NCBI RefSeq assembly: GCF_040183065.1
Contig: NC_091120.1
Coordinates: 73,138,708-73,202,707 of the forward strand
Origin: Periplaneta americana
Lineage: Eukaryota > Arthropoda > Insecta > Blattodea > Blattidae
DNA length: 64,000 nt
Reading direction: 5' to 3'
The translations under genes and the position numbers were made by a program. The notes below the pieces were generated by a model, which did not search any database, was not told the origin of the DNA, and worked only from the letters and a program-made list of their open reading frames with translations. Shown here piece by piece: positions 33,806 through 44,729 of this stretch (position 1 is the stretch's first letter; each line of letters begins with the position of its first letter).

Positions 33806-35480
33806 GGGGCGTAGCATCCATGCATGTGGTGGAAGCATTGCTTCCCCTTTTATTTTTTGAAGAAAGTTTTTTTCTTTATTTGTATACAGATAAGATAATT
33901 ATTATTCGTTTGTTCTTATATTTAGTTATTTCGTGTTTATACAAAGTTTTGATTTAGGATGAATTAGAACACGCGGGCAGAGTGCAAATTAAGATTTCTG
34001 ATGGGGTGTGGGTAGAATCCTAGATAGAGTATAGGGTACCATACATAAAATTTTCATTATTATTATTACTATTACAGCTCAACGGTTGATCCCCGTTGAA
34101 TTGCTTGTCTTGCATCTTGATCATAATAATATTATTATATCCATGAGCAGGCTTAAGATAAGATGTGTAATTCCTAAGTTATTGATTGCTGTCAACTTGC
34201 TGGTGATAATACATCAATATTATTTTCTTTGCTTACTTTATACTTCATAAAGTATATTCGTATTAAAACAATTATATTTTGTGAGGGGGATAGACGTTAT
34301 CCCTGGCAGGGATGTTAATGTGAATTTATGAGAGGATGATAACTTTCCAACAGGAGACAACTCCCCCTTATCCCCCCACCAGTTAATTCCCACCCTCCAC
34401 GCGGGTGATGTGAGATGTTAGTTTCAAAATATACTTGCAAAGGGTCACAAAGGGTTCCTGGGGAAAAGGGAGACAAAGAGATATAGAAGAACAGGTTCGT
34501 CTCTTTTCAAACTTTCCCTCATTCCTGTAAATCTCACTTACCACATTTGTTTTACAATATAGGTACTATTATAGAACTTTTTTCGAAAAGTCACAATGAG
34601 CATGTAACAGATACAAGAAACTTTTGATAAATACTTGTCTACTAAGACTTGTCAATTATATTAGCTAGTCTTTTACGTGGAAACTTTGCAATCAGTTTTT
34701 TGGCATGTGAAACATTTTCTTTAAATGGCATACCCCCTTATCAAGTGTCATTGCAATAATATGTAGGCTGTGACGTCTTAATGATGTGTTTGTCATGCAA
34801 ACTTTACATAAATATAGAGATAATGCACATGGAAGTTTTAACTCAATTTTTTAGCTGCTGAAAGACTTTGCAAAGACAATTAAGTTAATTTACAAAAACT
34901 GCCACGCCAAAATGGAAAACAGATAAATAGGGAAAATTACATGGAAAATCATCTAGTGAAATATTACTGTGTATCAGTGTACATTCCTTTGTTGACTTTC
35001 ATGTTAAGATGACTAATTAACTGAAAGGCTTAAATCACAAAGAAATAAAATTCACATGCTTAATAGTCCCAAAATTTCGAACTGAAGGTTAGGAGAAAGA
35101 GTTTCAGAAGCAGTAATGTTTTATAGGAATGATTTTCTAGGTCCAGTTCCTGTAATAAAAGCTAAGTTTGAACTATGAAAGACAAAATGACACTCTGTTA
35201 AACTCGCAAGACTCCCTTCAACTGCAATTTAGAGTCTCAATGCATGTCGTAAGATTTTTTCCCAAATATTCCAGACTTTTCAAAATTCTATGTACTCTAC
35301 CTGTGACAACTATCAGTTCAGAAAGGAGTTTTCGACACTCCAGAGATTGAAAACTTATTTGAGTAACTTTTATAGGTAAGAAAAACTGAACAGACTGGCG
35401 CTGAAAATAACACCAGTATAAGTTCTCAACTGATTCAGCCTATAACTATGGAGAACAGATTTTGCTTTATAAAAACTTTT
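33806..35480 (+). mobile_element. hAT relic, C-terminal half of a ZMYM1-type transposase
   Basis: A typical hAT end CAGGGGCGTAGC begins at 33806. From about 34905 broken frames give RENYMENHLVKYYCVSVYIP, then FYRNDFLGPVPVIKAKFELW (about 35120-35180), FFPKYSRLFKILCTLPVTTI and SSERSF (about 35260-35335), then LKTYLSNFYR and LNRLALKITPV to about 35420. This order matches the C-terminal and dimerisation region of ZMYM1-like hAT transposases. Several stops and shifts make it a pseudogene. No matching right TIR was found, so the right boundary is approximate. Confidence 0.65.
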
Positions 35481-36104
35481 GATGAGTCTAAATTGATTTT
35501 AAATTCCGTAGTATGAAAGAATAACTACCAGTCTTGTCTTTTAAATATATGTTGCATGTAAGTTATGAGCAAATTTGCCAAGTGATGCTCCAAAAACTTG
35601 CAACCCTTTCATCAGACAATACCACTACTAATTTTTTATTCATTTTAGACCATTGAAAAGTTTAAAAAATTCAAGCCATGAAAATATGAATAATATAATC
35701 GAATATGATACTTAATGAAATTATACCATCTAATGAAATCCAAGTTAGATTCTCTAAACTTTTGTTACGTATCTGAATGAAGTCAAAAATTGTATAGAAT
35801 GTCCTTATAACTTGATGCAGATTGGTGTAAAAGAAATTTCAGAAAAATGGTCAAGAATTGTGTCTAAAATACATGGAAGATCCACAGAACTTACAAATAT
35901 TATGTGAAATCATTATAGCATAATAAATTTGATTTAATGACAATGGAATTCTCAATTCTTCAAAAGATATATATTTTTGACAAATAGGACAAAATATATT
36001 CATCACTGTGCATGTGACACATATATGTGCTAGAATCTCTCATGTCTAAGAGACATATTCAAATTGAAGAAATAATAAATTCTACACATTATACGAATTA
36101 TAAT

Positions 36105-36790
36105 ATTGTTGTTGTTGTTTGTTAATGTTGAATTTCTGATAATGAAATCATTAATTCTCTTGCTCTCAAGTATTTTTCACTCAAGGACGCCAAAGTTGAT
36201 AGTGGCTGGGCAGTGTTGAAGACGATCTTGATCCATTTCCTCTTGAAGATCACATAAGAGGCAGAGCGGGGAGATGTTTGGCCAAGCAGTCATGGCCCGT
36301 AAACAGTCTAAAAATTGCAACGCATTCTTTCTTGGGTATCCAGGGAGATTTTGGATTGAGACAAATTCCCACCTTTTATTTTTGGAAATTTGGAGATGAC
36401 GATTTGTTATAATTTTGTGGTATTGTGAAGTAATTATTCTTTTTGTTGCATAATAGGATAACTGTGTAGCAGGTTTTTGACAGCCTTTTTTGGCAAGATA
36501 ATCAGCAGCATCATTGCCAGTCAATCCATAATGTGCTAGTATCCATTGAAAAACTATTTTTTTCTTTAGGTTATTGAGGTGAAATAGACATTTCCAGCAC
36601 TCAAAAATGTGTTGATTTTTGGTGTTAAAGTGGATGTTATAGCTAAAATGGCTGCTTTTGAGTCGGAAAGAATTACTGCTTGCTGGAATTGAGCTATTCT
36701 GTACAGAAGATTTTGAAGACAATTTATAATATATATACATAAAATCGCTCATTTGAAGATGTAATTAAATAAATCATTGGTTATAATTTA
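36105..36790 (-). mobile_element. LINE 3' part with RNase H domain
   Basis: The minus strand encodes VILSDSKAAILAI (RNase H Asp, about 36655-36700, shifted frame), IVFQWILAHYGLTGNDAADY, LAKKG (about 36490-36560), then LQFLDCLRAMTAW and CLLCDLQEEMDQDRLQHC, a terminal Cys-His motif. The 3' tail is a CAACAA-type run at about 36105-36120. One frameshift separates the first motif from the rest. Confidence 0.75.
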
Positions 36791-37380
36791 TGCTACCATT
36801 ACTCCAAGTACAGCCTACAGTATTTTTGTAGGAGTCACATATCATTCACACTGATAATCCAAATGTTAGGCCCTACTGCTGCACTGTTGCTCACAAAACA
36901 ATATATTCTGCATTGGTTTCATTAAAGATTAGACACTGTACGCCTAATCAATGGTATTACATAACAAACTATGATTGCAACAGCATCATAACCATCTGTA
37001 TTACCTAATCCAAGCAATTATATTTCATTAGTTATTTGGCTTCATGCATTAATAAGCGTTGGTAGTATAGAGTGAATTATTTCCTTAATACTTTATTATG
37101 CACTTTTACTCAATTAAATTCCGTATTATTTAATACACAGTGTCCAAAATGTAAATAGTTCATAATATGTACACATGTCCGGAAATCCTTGGTTTCCAAG
37201 TTACAGGTTTTCACAACACGTGTTAATGGGAAATATCTTTATCTCCCACCAGTGATTTCCTGCAATACAAGATAGCCTACTGCTTAACACAATCTGGTAG
37301 TTGTCTAGTTAATGGTACCCACATATTGATTGAACGTTATAATCTGCTGGTGACATTGCTTCTACATGTTTTTCTTCTTT

Positions 37381-37567
37381 TTAGTTGGTTATTTTACGAC
37401 ACTTTAAGGTGATAATGCTAGCGAGATGAGTCCAAGGTCCAGCACCGAAAGTTTCCCAGTATGTGCTCTTATTGTGTTGAGGGAAAACCCCGGGAAAAAC
37501 CTGAACCATGTAACTTGTATCAACCAGAATTCACCGGTCAGACATGCTAACCATTACTCCACAGTGA
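37381..37567 (-). mobile_element. tRNA-derived SINE, AGCGCGTCTG family, diverged
   Basis: Minus-strand matches to the 13.5-kb family: body GGTTTTTCCCGGGGTTTTCC and ACTCATCTCGCTAGCATTAT, and the tail end GTCGTAAAATAACC. The head is worn. Confidence 0.7.
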
Positions 37568-38110
37568 TGGACTCTATATGTTGCAGATGGTAGGGATACA
37601 ACTATTGTCCTCACAACATTCGTCAGATAGTTGAAAGAGGAATATCCACATGCTTTGCTAACTTTCATGTGCTAATTTCAGGAGTTACATTTACAATATC
37701 CAGAAGCCCCCACTTTTGCACTGGAGTCGTATATCTTGGTCGTCCTCTTTACATAGCACAAGGTGTAAAATTCTAATATTCACACAGGTGGTGATCGATA
37801 CTCACAAATGTTTTCATATTTAGACATCTTTAGTGTGGGTAGCTTTCTTGGTACAGGCAATGAGTTCTACAACATTGCTGTCCACACCATGTATGAAATG
37901 CATATCTACTCACTCCTGATTTGTGTACATGGTCTTAATAACGTCCAATTAACATGTACCACTAACCAGACAACTATCAGATTAAGTTAAACAGTATCTT
38001 GTGTTGCAGGAAACCGTCTATGAGAGATAAAGACATTCTGGTCTGCATGATGTTGTGAAAGTCTGTAAGTCGGAAACCAAACATTTCTGGACCTAAGTAC
38101 ATATAAACTA

Positions 38111-38922
38111 CAGTAGACTCCCAATTATCCGGACTTCGATTATCTTGCCTTCTGTGTTATCCAGATCGCTTTTTTTTTTTAATTACAATAGTGTACATAC
38201 AGGGTGGAAGTGAAATAACCTTCGGATTGAAAGGGAAGATAGGGTACGCTTAAATGAATAGAAACCCATGTTACCTTTTGAGATTAAATGTACGGTTAAT
38301 TAGAAAATTAAGTCTCCTTTCGTAGCGCAATACAGATGTAAGAGGTCAATGAATTTAGCATACATGTATTGCCTCGCGCTTCCTTCTCTAGCTACAACGT
38401 TGGATTGCATCATTCAGTGGTTTGAAATTACTAGTTTTAAAATTAGATTTACACGAAAACTGCCCACGTTATTGAAACACGACAGAGGGACAAATGATTC
38501 TTTATTAGATTTGCTATCGATATGGACAAAAATCACGAACCAATTCGCAATAATTACCGAATAAGAGGGGGGAGGGAACTTTTTTTTCTGAGAAAACTAT
38601 GAACTTTTCACCAATATAGTATTACAGTTTTTTGTTACATATAACACGAGCTATTCGCTCTAAAAATCTACAGGGTTTCTTTACTTCCACCCTGTATTTA
38701 CAGTACTGAACAATAACAAAGTTTTTACAATTACATACTATACTGCATTAATATGAATAAAAAGTCGTTTATTATGTACATGTGAGTAACGTCTATCTAC
38801 ATTACTGAGTCAGACCTTTGTCCCTTTAAGATTACAGGATCAAAAACCACATAGCACTCTCATCCTCTATATTATCCGGATTGCCCTCAGGCCATACAGT
38901 CCGGATAATAGGGACTCTACTG
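38111..38922. mobile_element. pogo/Tigger-type MITE split by another MITE
   Basis: TIRs CAGTAGACTCCCAATTATCC and, inward from the right, CAGTAGAGTCCCTATTATCC, followed by GGAC, are the classic pogo/Tigger layout. TA lies on the left (38109-38110); the right flank reads TT, so one target copy is worn. The 495-bp element at 38200-38694 is inserted within it. Confidence 0.8.
38200..38694. mobile_element. TA-flanked MITE nested in the pogo-type MITE
   Basis: TA|CAGGGTGGAAGTGAAATAAC at the left and, inward from the right, TA|CAGGGTGGAAGTAAAGAAAC, 495 bp apart. Tips of the CAGGGTG type also occur on DUF4817-type elements, a plausible mobiliser. A 71-codon open frame inside is not recognisable. Confidence 0.8.
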
Positions 38923-38987
38923 TTTTCATTGTTTACATATGACAAAAACATTCCTGAAATTATTATTTTTGGGACATTCTGTCCAAT

Positions 38988-39315
38988 GGCGCACCTAGGA
39001 ATTTCTCTTGGGGATGGTTCAATAAAAGGATGTTAAGCTACATAAATGCACGCATGCAACTTTTTTTTTCATAAAACAAAGTTCAGTCTACTTAGCTTAT
39101 TAACAACATCTCAACATCTTGTGGAGAAACCGTGATGTCATGATGGATGTCAAATCAGAAGTGTTATGTACATGTACGTGAATCATTTCGGTGAAATTAT
39201 AGATAACAGGATTTATATGCTACCAATGCTTAAAAACTCAGTAAAAATGTTACATCACTTTGAGGGGGGGGGGGGGATCCAGACCCAATGGACTCCCCCC
39301 GTCAGTGCGTCCTTG
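38988..39315. mobile_element. Possible hAT-type MITE
   Basis: CAATGGCGCACCTAGG at the left and CAAGGACGCACTGACGG inward from the right are weakly inverted (about 12 of 16). A run of 13 G lies at about 39263-39275. No convincing 8-bp duplication (ATTCTGTC against ATTTTACT). Confidence 0.4.
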
Positions 39316-39740
39316 ATTTTACTAATATGTAGTCATATAGCTCTGGCTTATGATGACTGCAGATCCGGATTCAAATCCCAATGATTGCAGAGGTATAGGC
39401 CTATTGTAATGGACAAAGCCAAGGCTTCTGAGGTTCTTCAGTTTCCCTCAATCATTCCATCACCACTCTTCATTTCAATATTCATTATAATCATCATTTC
39501 AATATTATCTATCCAAAATTCTGCAGCTGAATAGGCCTACTGTGACTGATGTACAGATGGCATCAGTGTCAGCAGACATAGTATATTCACGAGGGGGGGG
39601 GGGTGAAAGAGTGAATGGATGTTCTAGCAAGACTTTACCTACCAGACTTTGAGCCTACACAGCTGATTTGATGGGTGGCATCACATAGCTGAGTCATGAA
39701 GAAAGTTGCCATTCAGACTCAACCATTTTCACATAAGCGG

Positions 39741-39811
39741 TAAGCACAGTAAGCCCATTCGAGGCTGCAGTAGCTCTCCTCCGCAAAAAAAAAAAAAAAA
39801 AAAAAAAAATT
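39741..39811. repeat. Worn copy of the 830-900 repeat and poly(A)
   Basis: AAGCACAGTAAGCCC then GAGGCTGCAGTAGCTCTCCT, followed by an A run of about 26 (39786-39811). Confidence 0.45.
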
Positions 39812-40196
39812 TAGAGTGAATTAGTTCTTCATTCTTGATTACACTCTTTTAACACTTATATATCAATGAAGAACTGTAAGTTACTATTTAATAAACAACT
39901 ACTACTTACAGTTTAATACCAACACAGTGAAGTACTTAGTTGCTTATTTAAATAATTTAACAGTTTTTCAGTGAATTACTTTATTAACTTAAATAATGAT
40001 GTACAGACTGTTTGCTTACATAATGTAGGTTGACTGGGTGGCATGTGACTTGCACGAAGGCCAGACAACTCGTGGAAAACCATCCAACTCGCTTGGCAGT
40101 CCAGTTCAATGTCTCTGTAGAGTGGTTATGTTGACATTAGATTGAGTGTTATTCTTCTGATTGTGTTAGTGAAGTGTTTAGATTAGCTTGCTCGCA

Positions 40197-41502
40197 TGGC
40201 ACCACAGAAATTTCGCGGTTGCACAGGCAAAGAGAGAGTTAAGTCCACTATCCTCAAAAATTGAGATATGTCTACAGAGTTATAGATAAAAATGTTCTCT
40301 ACATTTGTGTCAAGTCAATTAAGTCATATGCCAAAGAGCACAGCAGTTATGGGCATGTGTCTCATGGGTTTATTCATCTCTAAAGTGATATTGTGCGGGT
40401 AAAGTGGGGTTGCAATGGATTCTAGTTCTAAGAACAATGAAATAAGTCCTGTAGAAAGAACTTAACCCTCTTTACCCGACTGTTATATCCCTACAGGTAA
40501 AAGTAATGCAATACACCCATTCACCACCCTCATAACTGGGCTCAATTGGTTCGCCAGTGTGGTAAGAAGAAACCACTCTTGGTTACGGAAAGTCATTATT
40601 CAAGAAAAGATTCTCAAAAGAAATAACTCTTGCTGATATATACAATGAGCAGAAAAATAAATATCCAGAGAACCACGTGAACCGCAAGATGTATGAAAAG
40701 ACGTACCATGAATTTAAATATGGCAATTAGATCACCCAGCAAAGACACTTGTCAAACTTGTGATAGATTGACCATGTCAATAAAAGTTTCAGAAGACAGT
40801 GCAACATTACAGAAAGAATCCGAAGAGCATTTAGAAGGGGCAGAGAAGGCATATTCTGCGAGTGCAAAGACCGAGAGCTGTCTATAGAGGACTGCGCAGG
40901 AAAAACAATTTGCTTCGACAGGCAGCAGTGCCTCCCAACCCCGGTGGTAAGCAGCTCCTTGGCCTTCTATAGACGACAATAAATTGTGAACTTACAATCT
41001 AACAGTCCATGATTGTGATGGGTCAAGGGATCTGTTTTATGTGGTACGAGTCAATGGTGGCTATAGGAGCCAATGAAGAGATCACTCTTGGTTATGGAAA
41101 TGGAAACTGATGACTTTTTGGGATCCTCGACTCTGTTACAGAAGGAAATCCAAATGAGAAAGGTTGATGAAGCAGGGGAGAAAGTCAATTGGAGAGAAAT
41201 AAAGTCGACTTCACTATGAGAAAGGAAACAGTGGGACACACTATTTCAAAACTTCGCTTCATAATGATTCAATTTTCCGCTCTGTGAATCTTCGAAGGAC
41301 AGGTAAAGAATATAACAAATTCAAACCACCTCAGAAATACTCCGGTCTCAATCCTGTATCAAAGGAGAAGAAAAAAGATCTCCTTGCACTTCGGCCCTTC
41401 ATTTCCAGAATTTTCTGGAGTTTTCATGAAAATTTGGTAATGAGTGCCGATGTGCAGGACATTCTCCGGGCTACTGACAATGTAGACTGTAATGATGAGT
41501 AA
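40197..41502 (+). pseudogene. Unrecognised coding region of the long-TIR element
   Basis: Just inside the left TIR an ATG opens MAPQKFRGCTGKERVKST before a stop. Later frames give KYPENHVNRKMYEKTYHEFK (40654-40720), SPSKDTCQTCDRLTMSIK (CxxC pair, about 40735-40790) and a Glu-rich helix, then FRSVNLRRTGKEYNKF and KEKKKDLLALRPFISRIFW up to a stop at 41503. This CxxCD plus terminal KKKDLLxLxPxI layout recalls uncharacterised multicopy insect proteins; I cannot name it. Its position between TIRs suggests it is the element's transposase, now broken by several stops. Confidence 0.55.
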
Positions 41503-41744
41503 TGTTCTCAATAATGTACTTCTTTCAGTTAGTTTTCATAATAATACAGAGGCCTCTTTTCTGTTGAATTTACATTTTTTCTCTTTCACTTACAGTAACA
41601 AGATTGTGCATTAAAATAAAATTTATTGTGAGTAATTTAAAATGCTACAAATTTATTTTTCAATCAGTTTTCATTATTTAGAGGCAGCTCATTTTTCTGC
41701 TTTTAAGTGATTGTGTTTCATTTCCTATACCGGTACCTTACTTA

Positions 41745-42668
41745 CTTACAAATGGCTTTTAAGGAACCCGAAGGTTCATTGCCGTCCTCACATAAGCCCG
41801 CCATCAGTCCCTATCCTGTGCAAGATTAATCCAGCCTCTATCATCATATCCCACCTCCCTCAAATCCATTTTAATATTATCCTCCCATCTACGTCTCGGC
41901 CTCCCTAAAGGTCTTTTTCCCTCCGGTCTCCCAACTAACACTCTATATGCATTTCTGGTTTCGCCCATACGTGCTACATGCCCTGCCAATCTCAAACGTC
42001 TGGATTTTAAGTTCCTAATTATGTCAGGTGAAGAATACAATGCGTGCAGTTCTGCGTTGTGTAACTTTCTCCATTCTCCTGTAACTTCATTCCTCTTAGC
42101 CCCAAATATTTTCCTAAGCACCTTATTCTCAAACACCCTTAACCTATGTTCCTCTCTCAGAGTGAGAGTCCAAGTTTCACAACCATACAAAACAACTGGT
42201 ATTATAACTGTTTTATAAATTCTAACTTTCAGATTTTTTGACAGCAGACTAGATGATAAAAGCTTCTCAACCGAATAATAACACGCATTTCCCATATTTA
42301 TTCTGCATTTAATTTCCTCCCGAGTGTCATTTATATTTGTTACTGCTGCTCCGAGATATTTTAATTTTTCCACCCCTTCGAAGGATAAATCTCCAATTTT
42401 TATGTTTCCATTTCGTACAATATTCTGGTCACGAGACATAATCATATACTTTGTCTTTTCGGGATTTACTTCCAAACCGATCGCTTTACTTGCTTCAAGT
42501 AAAATTTCCGTGTTTTCCCTAATCGTTTGTGGATTTTCTCCTAACATATTCACGTCATCCGCATAGACAAGAAGCTGATGTAACCCGTTCAATTCCAAAC
42601 CCTGCCTGTTATCCTGAACTTTCCTAATGGCATATTCTAAAGTGAAGTTAAAAAGTAAAGGTGATATA
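41745..42668 (-). mobile_element. 5'-truncated RTE-like LINE, reverse transcriptase 3' half
   Basis: The minus strand encodes the end of a reverse transcriptase. Just upstream of the open frame [10 protein letters not shown] is legible; then 264 codons run from 42598 with [12 protein letters not shown] (YADD catalytic motif), [46 protein letters not shown] and [19 protein letters not shown]. The 3' end is a (TAAG)n tail at about 41741-41752. The frame is open, so the copy is young. It stops abruptly at about 42668 (5' truncation) inside the long-TIR element. Confidence 0.85.
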
Positions 42669-43659
42669 CCTAATTATCAGAAATATGTAAGTTATTAATA
42701 CAAAGTGCACTATGAATAATGTAACACAAGTTATTAACATTTATTTATAACATCAACAAATGTTTTCAAAAATAATAGTTCTATTAAGTTCTAATAAGGC
42801 TAATCGAATCTCAATATCCACATATTGTTTCCTGGATAAGTAATAAACAGTAACACATAAAACTTTTGAATTTTATGTCAAATACTTAATTAGAGAGTTC
42901 TTTAGAAACTTTAAATGCAATTTTCTAAATAACAAGAAATCTGGACTCAACTCTCTTTGCCCACACACCTGCGATTTACGTTAGAAAAAAGCATTTTCAT
43001 GGTAGAGATTTATCTTAAAACGAGTGATTGCAGAAAGGTAAAAAGGCGATTTGCAAGAAAATTTCCTAATGTTATCATTCCACATAACAACAGCAGCAAA
43101 AGACCAGTCCTAAATCTGAACACTTCACTAACACCATCAGACGAATAACATGCACTCTAACGTCAACACAACCATTCCTACAGAGAGACTCAACCGCATG
43201 CAGAAGACAGTTTGCTGCATGTTGCATGGCCTTCATGACAGTCACTTGCCACCTGGTCGACCTACATTATGTAAGCGAATGCTCTGTATAAAGTAATGAA
43301 AATTGTGAAATTTAGCCTACTTCACCTGTATTGCTTTCATTAAAGAATTTAATATAGCTAAGTGTAATTGTAGCTACATAGCATATTATCACTTAGCCCT
43401 ATGTGTAAATGAAAATATTTACACAGGCCTCTCTGTGCTACACTACTATCGTGCAGTTATCAGTTTATTGTTCATTTTGGCCAATCTTCGCCCCACACCA
43501 CACACGGGATTGACGTCTGATTTAAGTTTCTTTATGGGTTAGATGGGTCAAATGAGGGGATGGCTAAGTGATATTAAGCCAAGGTATGTGACAAGGTTAG
43601 TGGGTTAGTTGACGGGATTATTTAAGTGAATTATGAGGCCGAGGAGATAACGAAAGGAG

Positions 43660-44263
43660 AAACGAGCGTTGAGTGACTTCTGCCGATTCTGGAATAGTCA
43701 CCGACAGACTTGAACTGCCAACATAGAAAATAAAAAATCACTACCTGTTCAAGAGCACCACACTCAATCGCTTTCACCTTCATCTTGACGATAATAAAAG
43801 CCTAAACTAACCTAACCTGTCACTAAAATCCTGAACTAACCTAATCTAACTTGTCACAGATTCGCCTATACAAGGCATAACAAAAGCCTAAACAATCCTA
43901 ACCTAACCTGTCACAGTTTCGTATAGGCCTATGCAAAGCATAATAAAGGCCTAAACTAACCTAACCTGTCACAGATTTGCCTATATAAGGCATAACAAAA
44001 CCCTAAACTACCGTAACCTAACCTGTCACAGATAAGTACGTAAGACATAATAAAAGTCTAAACTAACCTAACCTGTCATAACACTCCATTTTCTAACCTC
44101 TATACTTCCCTGAGATATGACAATGGTCGAATTTCTTTCCCGCTGGAACATTACAAACTAGCATGAAACGTTCGTAATGTCTCGTAAGTTATGTAGGTAC
44201 GACACGTAAGACGGCTGAAGATGCATATCCGCAATAGGAAAAGAAGTCACTCAACGCTCGTTT
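43660..44263. mobile_element. MITE with 22-bp perfect TIRs around a minisatellite
   Basis: The arms AAACGAGCGTTGAGTGACTT plus CT (43660-43681) and their exact inverse (44242-44263) are 22 bp and identical. Most of the interior is the tandem array at 43795-44085. Target duplication not resolved. Confidence 0.7.
43795..44085. repeat. Minisatellite with telomere-like core, about 5-6 units of about 52 bp
   Basis: Units read approximately GCATAACAAAAGCCTAAAC, TAACCTAACCTGTCACAG, ATTCGCCTATACAAG. The CTAACCTAACC core looks like two insect TTAGG telomere repeats, but each unit has only two of them. The same core lies inside the AAACTAGCGCTGA MITEs, so the array probably expanded from such a copy. 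Confidence 0.75.
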
Positions 44264-44357
44264 AACAGTGTAAACTTCGTATATCTATTAGTCTATTTAT
44301 TAAATATTATTTAGCCCTTCTTTATTGAAGTAATAGTTTATACTACAGAAAAATATA

Positions 44358-44566
44358 AGGTGAAACTAGCGCTGAGATAGTTCCGTGATTTCAGAACTGA
44401 AAATCGTTGAATAATTATAAGAGATTTTTTGTGGAGATACAGTTGATCGTATATGCGAGGCTTAATAAAAGCCTAAACCAACCAAACCTAACCTATCACA
44501 GATTTGTATATGCAAAGTGTAAAAGAGAGTACGAAGGAACTACCTCAGCGCTAGTTTAGCCAAATG
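44358..44566. mobile_element. MITE, AAACTAGCGCTGA family, copy 2
   Basis: TIRs GGTGAAACTAGCGCTGAG and, inward from the right, GGCTAAACTAGCGCTGAG bound 209 bp; the interior matches copy 1 (GTGGAGATACAGTTGATCGT). It ends about 160 bp downstream of the EXD1-like stop codon. Confidence 0.75.
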
Positions 44567-44729
44567 GAGTGAAATATGAACCAGAGCTAGTCCATTGTTA
44601 ACATTAAATATTGCAATTAAATGTCTACATAAAGAGATAAAAATACAAGCAGCACACTGCAATAAAACATTCATATTTCTAAATATAGGCCTATAATTTG
44701 CACAATAATAAAACATGCCTACATACTGA

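Larger units (their letters stand above)
40003..43286 (+). mobile_element. 3.3-kb DNA element with about 185-bp TIRs and an unrecognised protein
   Basis: Left arm 40003-40187 and right arm about 43100-43286 are inverted copies, roughly three-quarters identical: both begin CAGA, share CTTACATAATGTAGGT near the tip, and share GTGTTAGTGAAGTGTT at the inner end. TA flanks both ends (40001-40002 reads GT, with TA at 40002-40003 overlapping; right TA at 43287-43288), so the target site is probably TA. The interior carries a broken coding region (separate entry) and a LINE at 41745-42668. I could not assign a superfamily. Confidence 0.7.

Noticed and set aside
40752-40979. Minus-strand 75-codon frame
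   Set aside because: It is the opposite strand of the long-TIR element's coding region.
43795-44085. Telomeric or subtelomeric TTAGG array
   Set aside because: Each unit has only about two pentamers inside a 52-bp repeat, enclosed by MITE arms.
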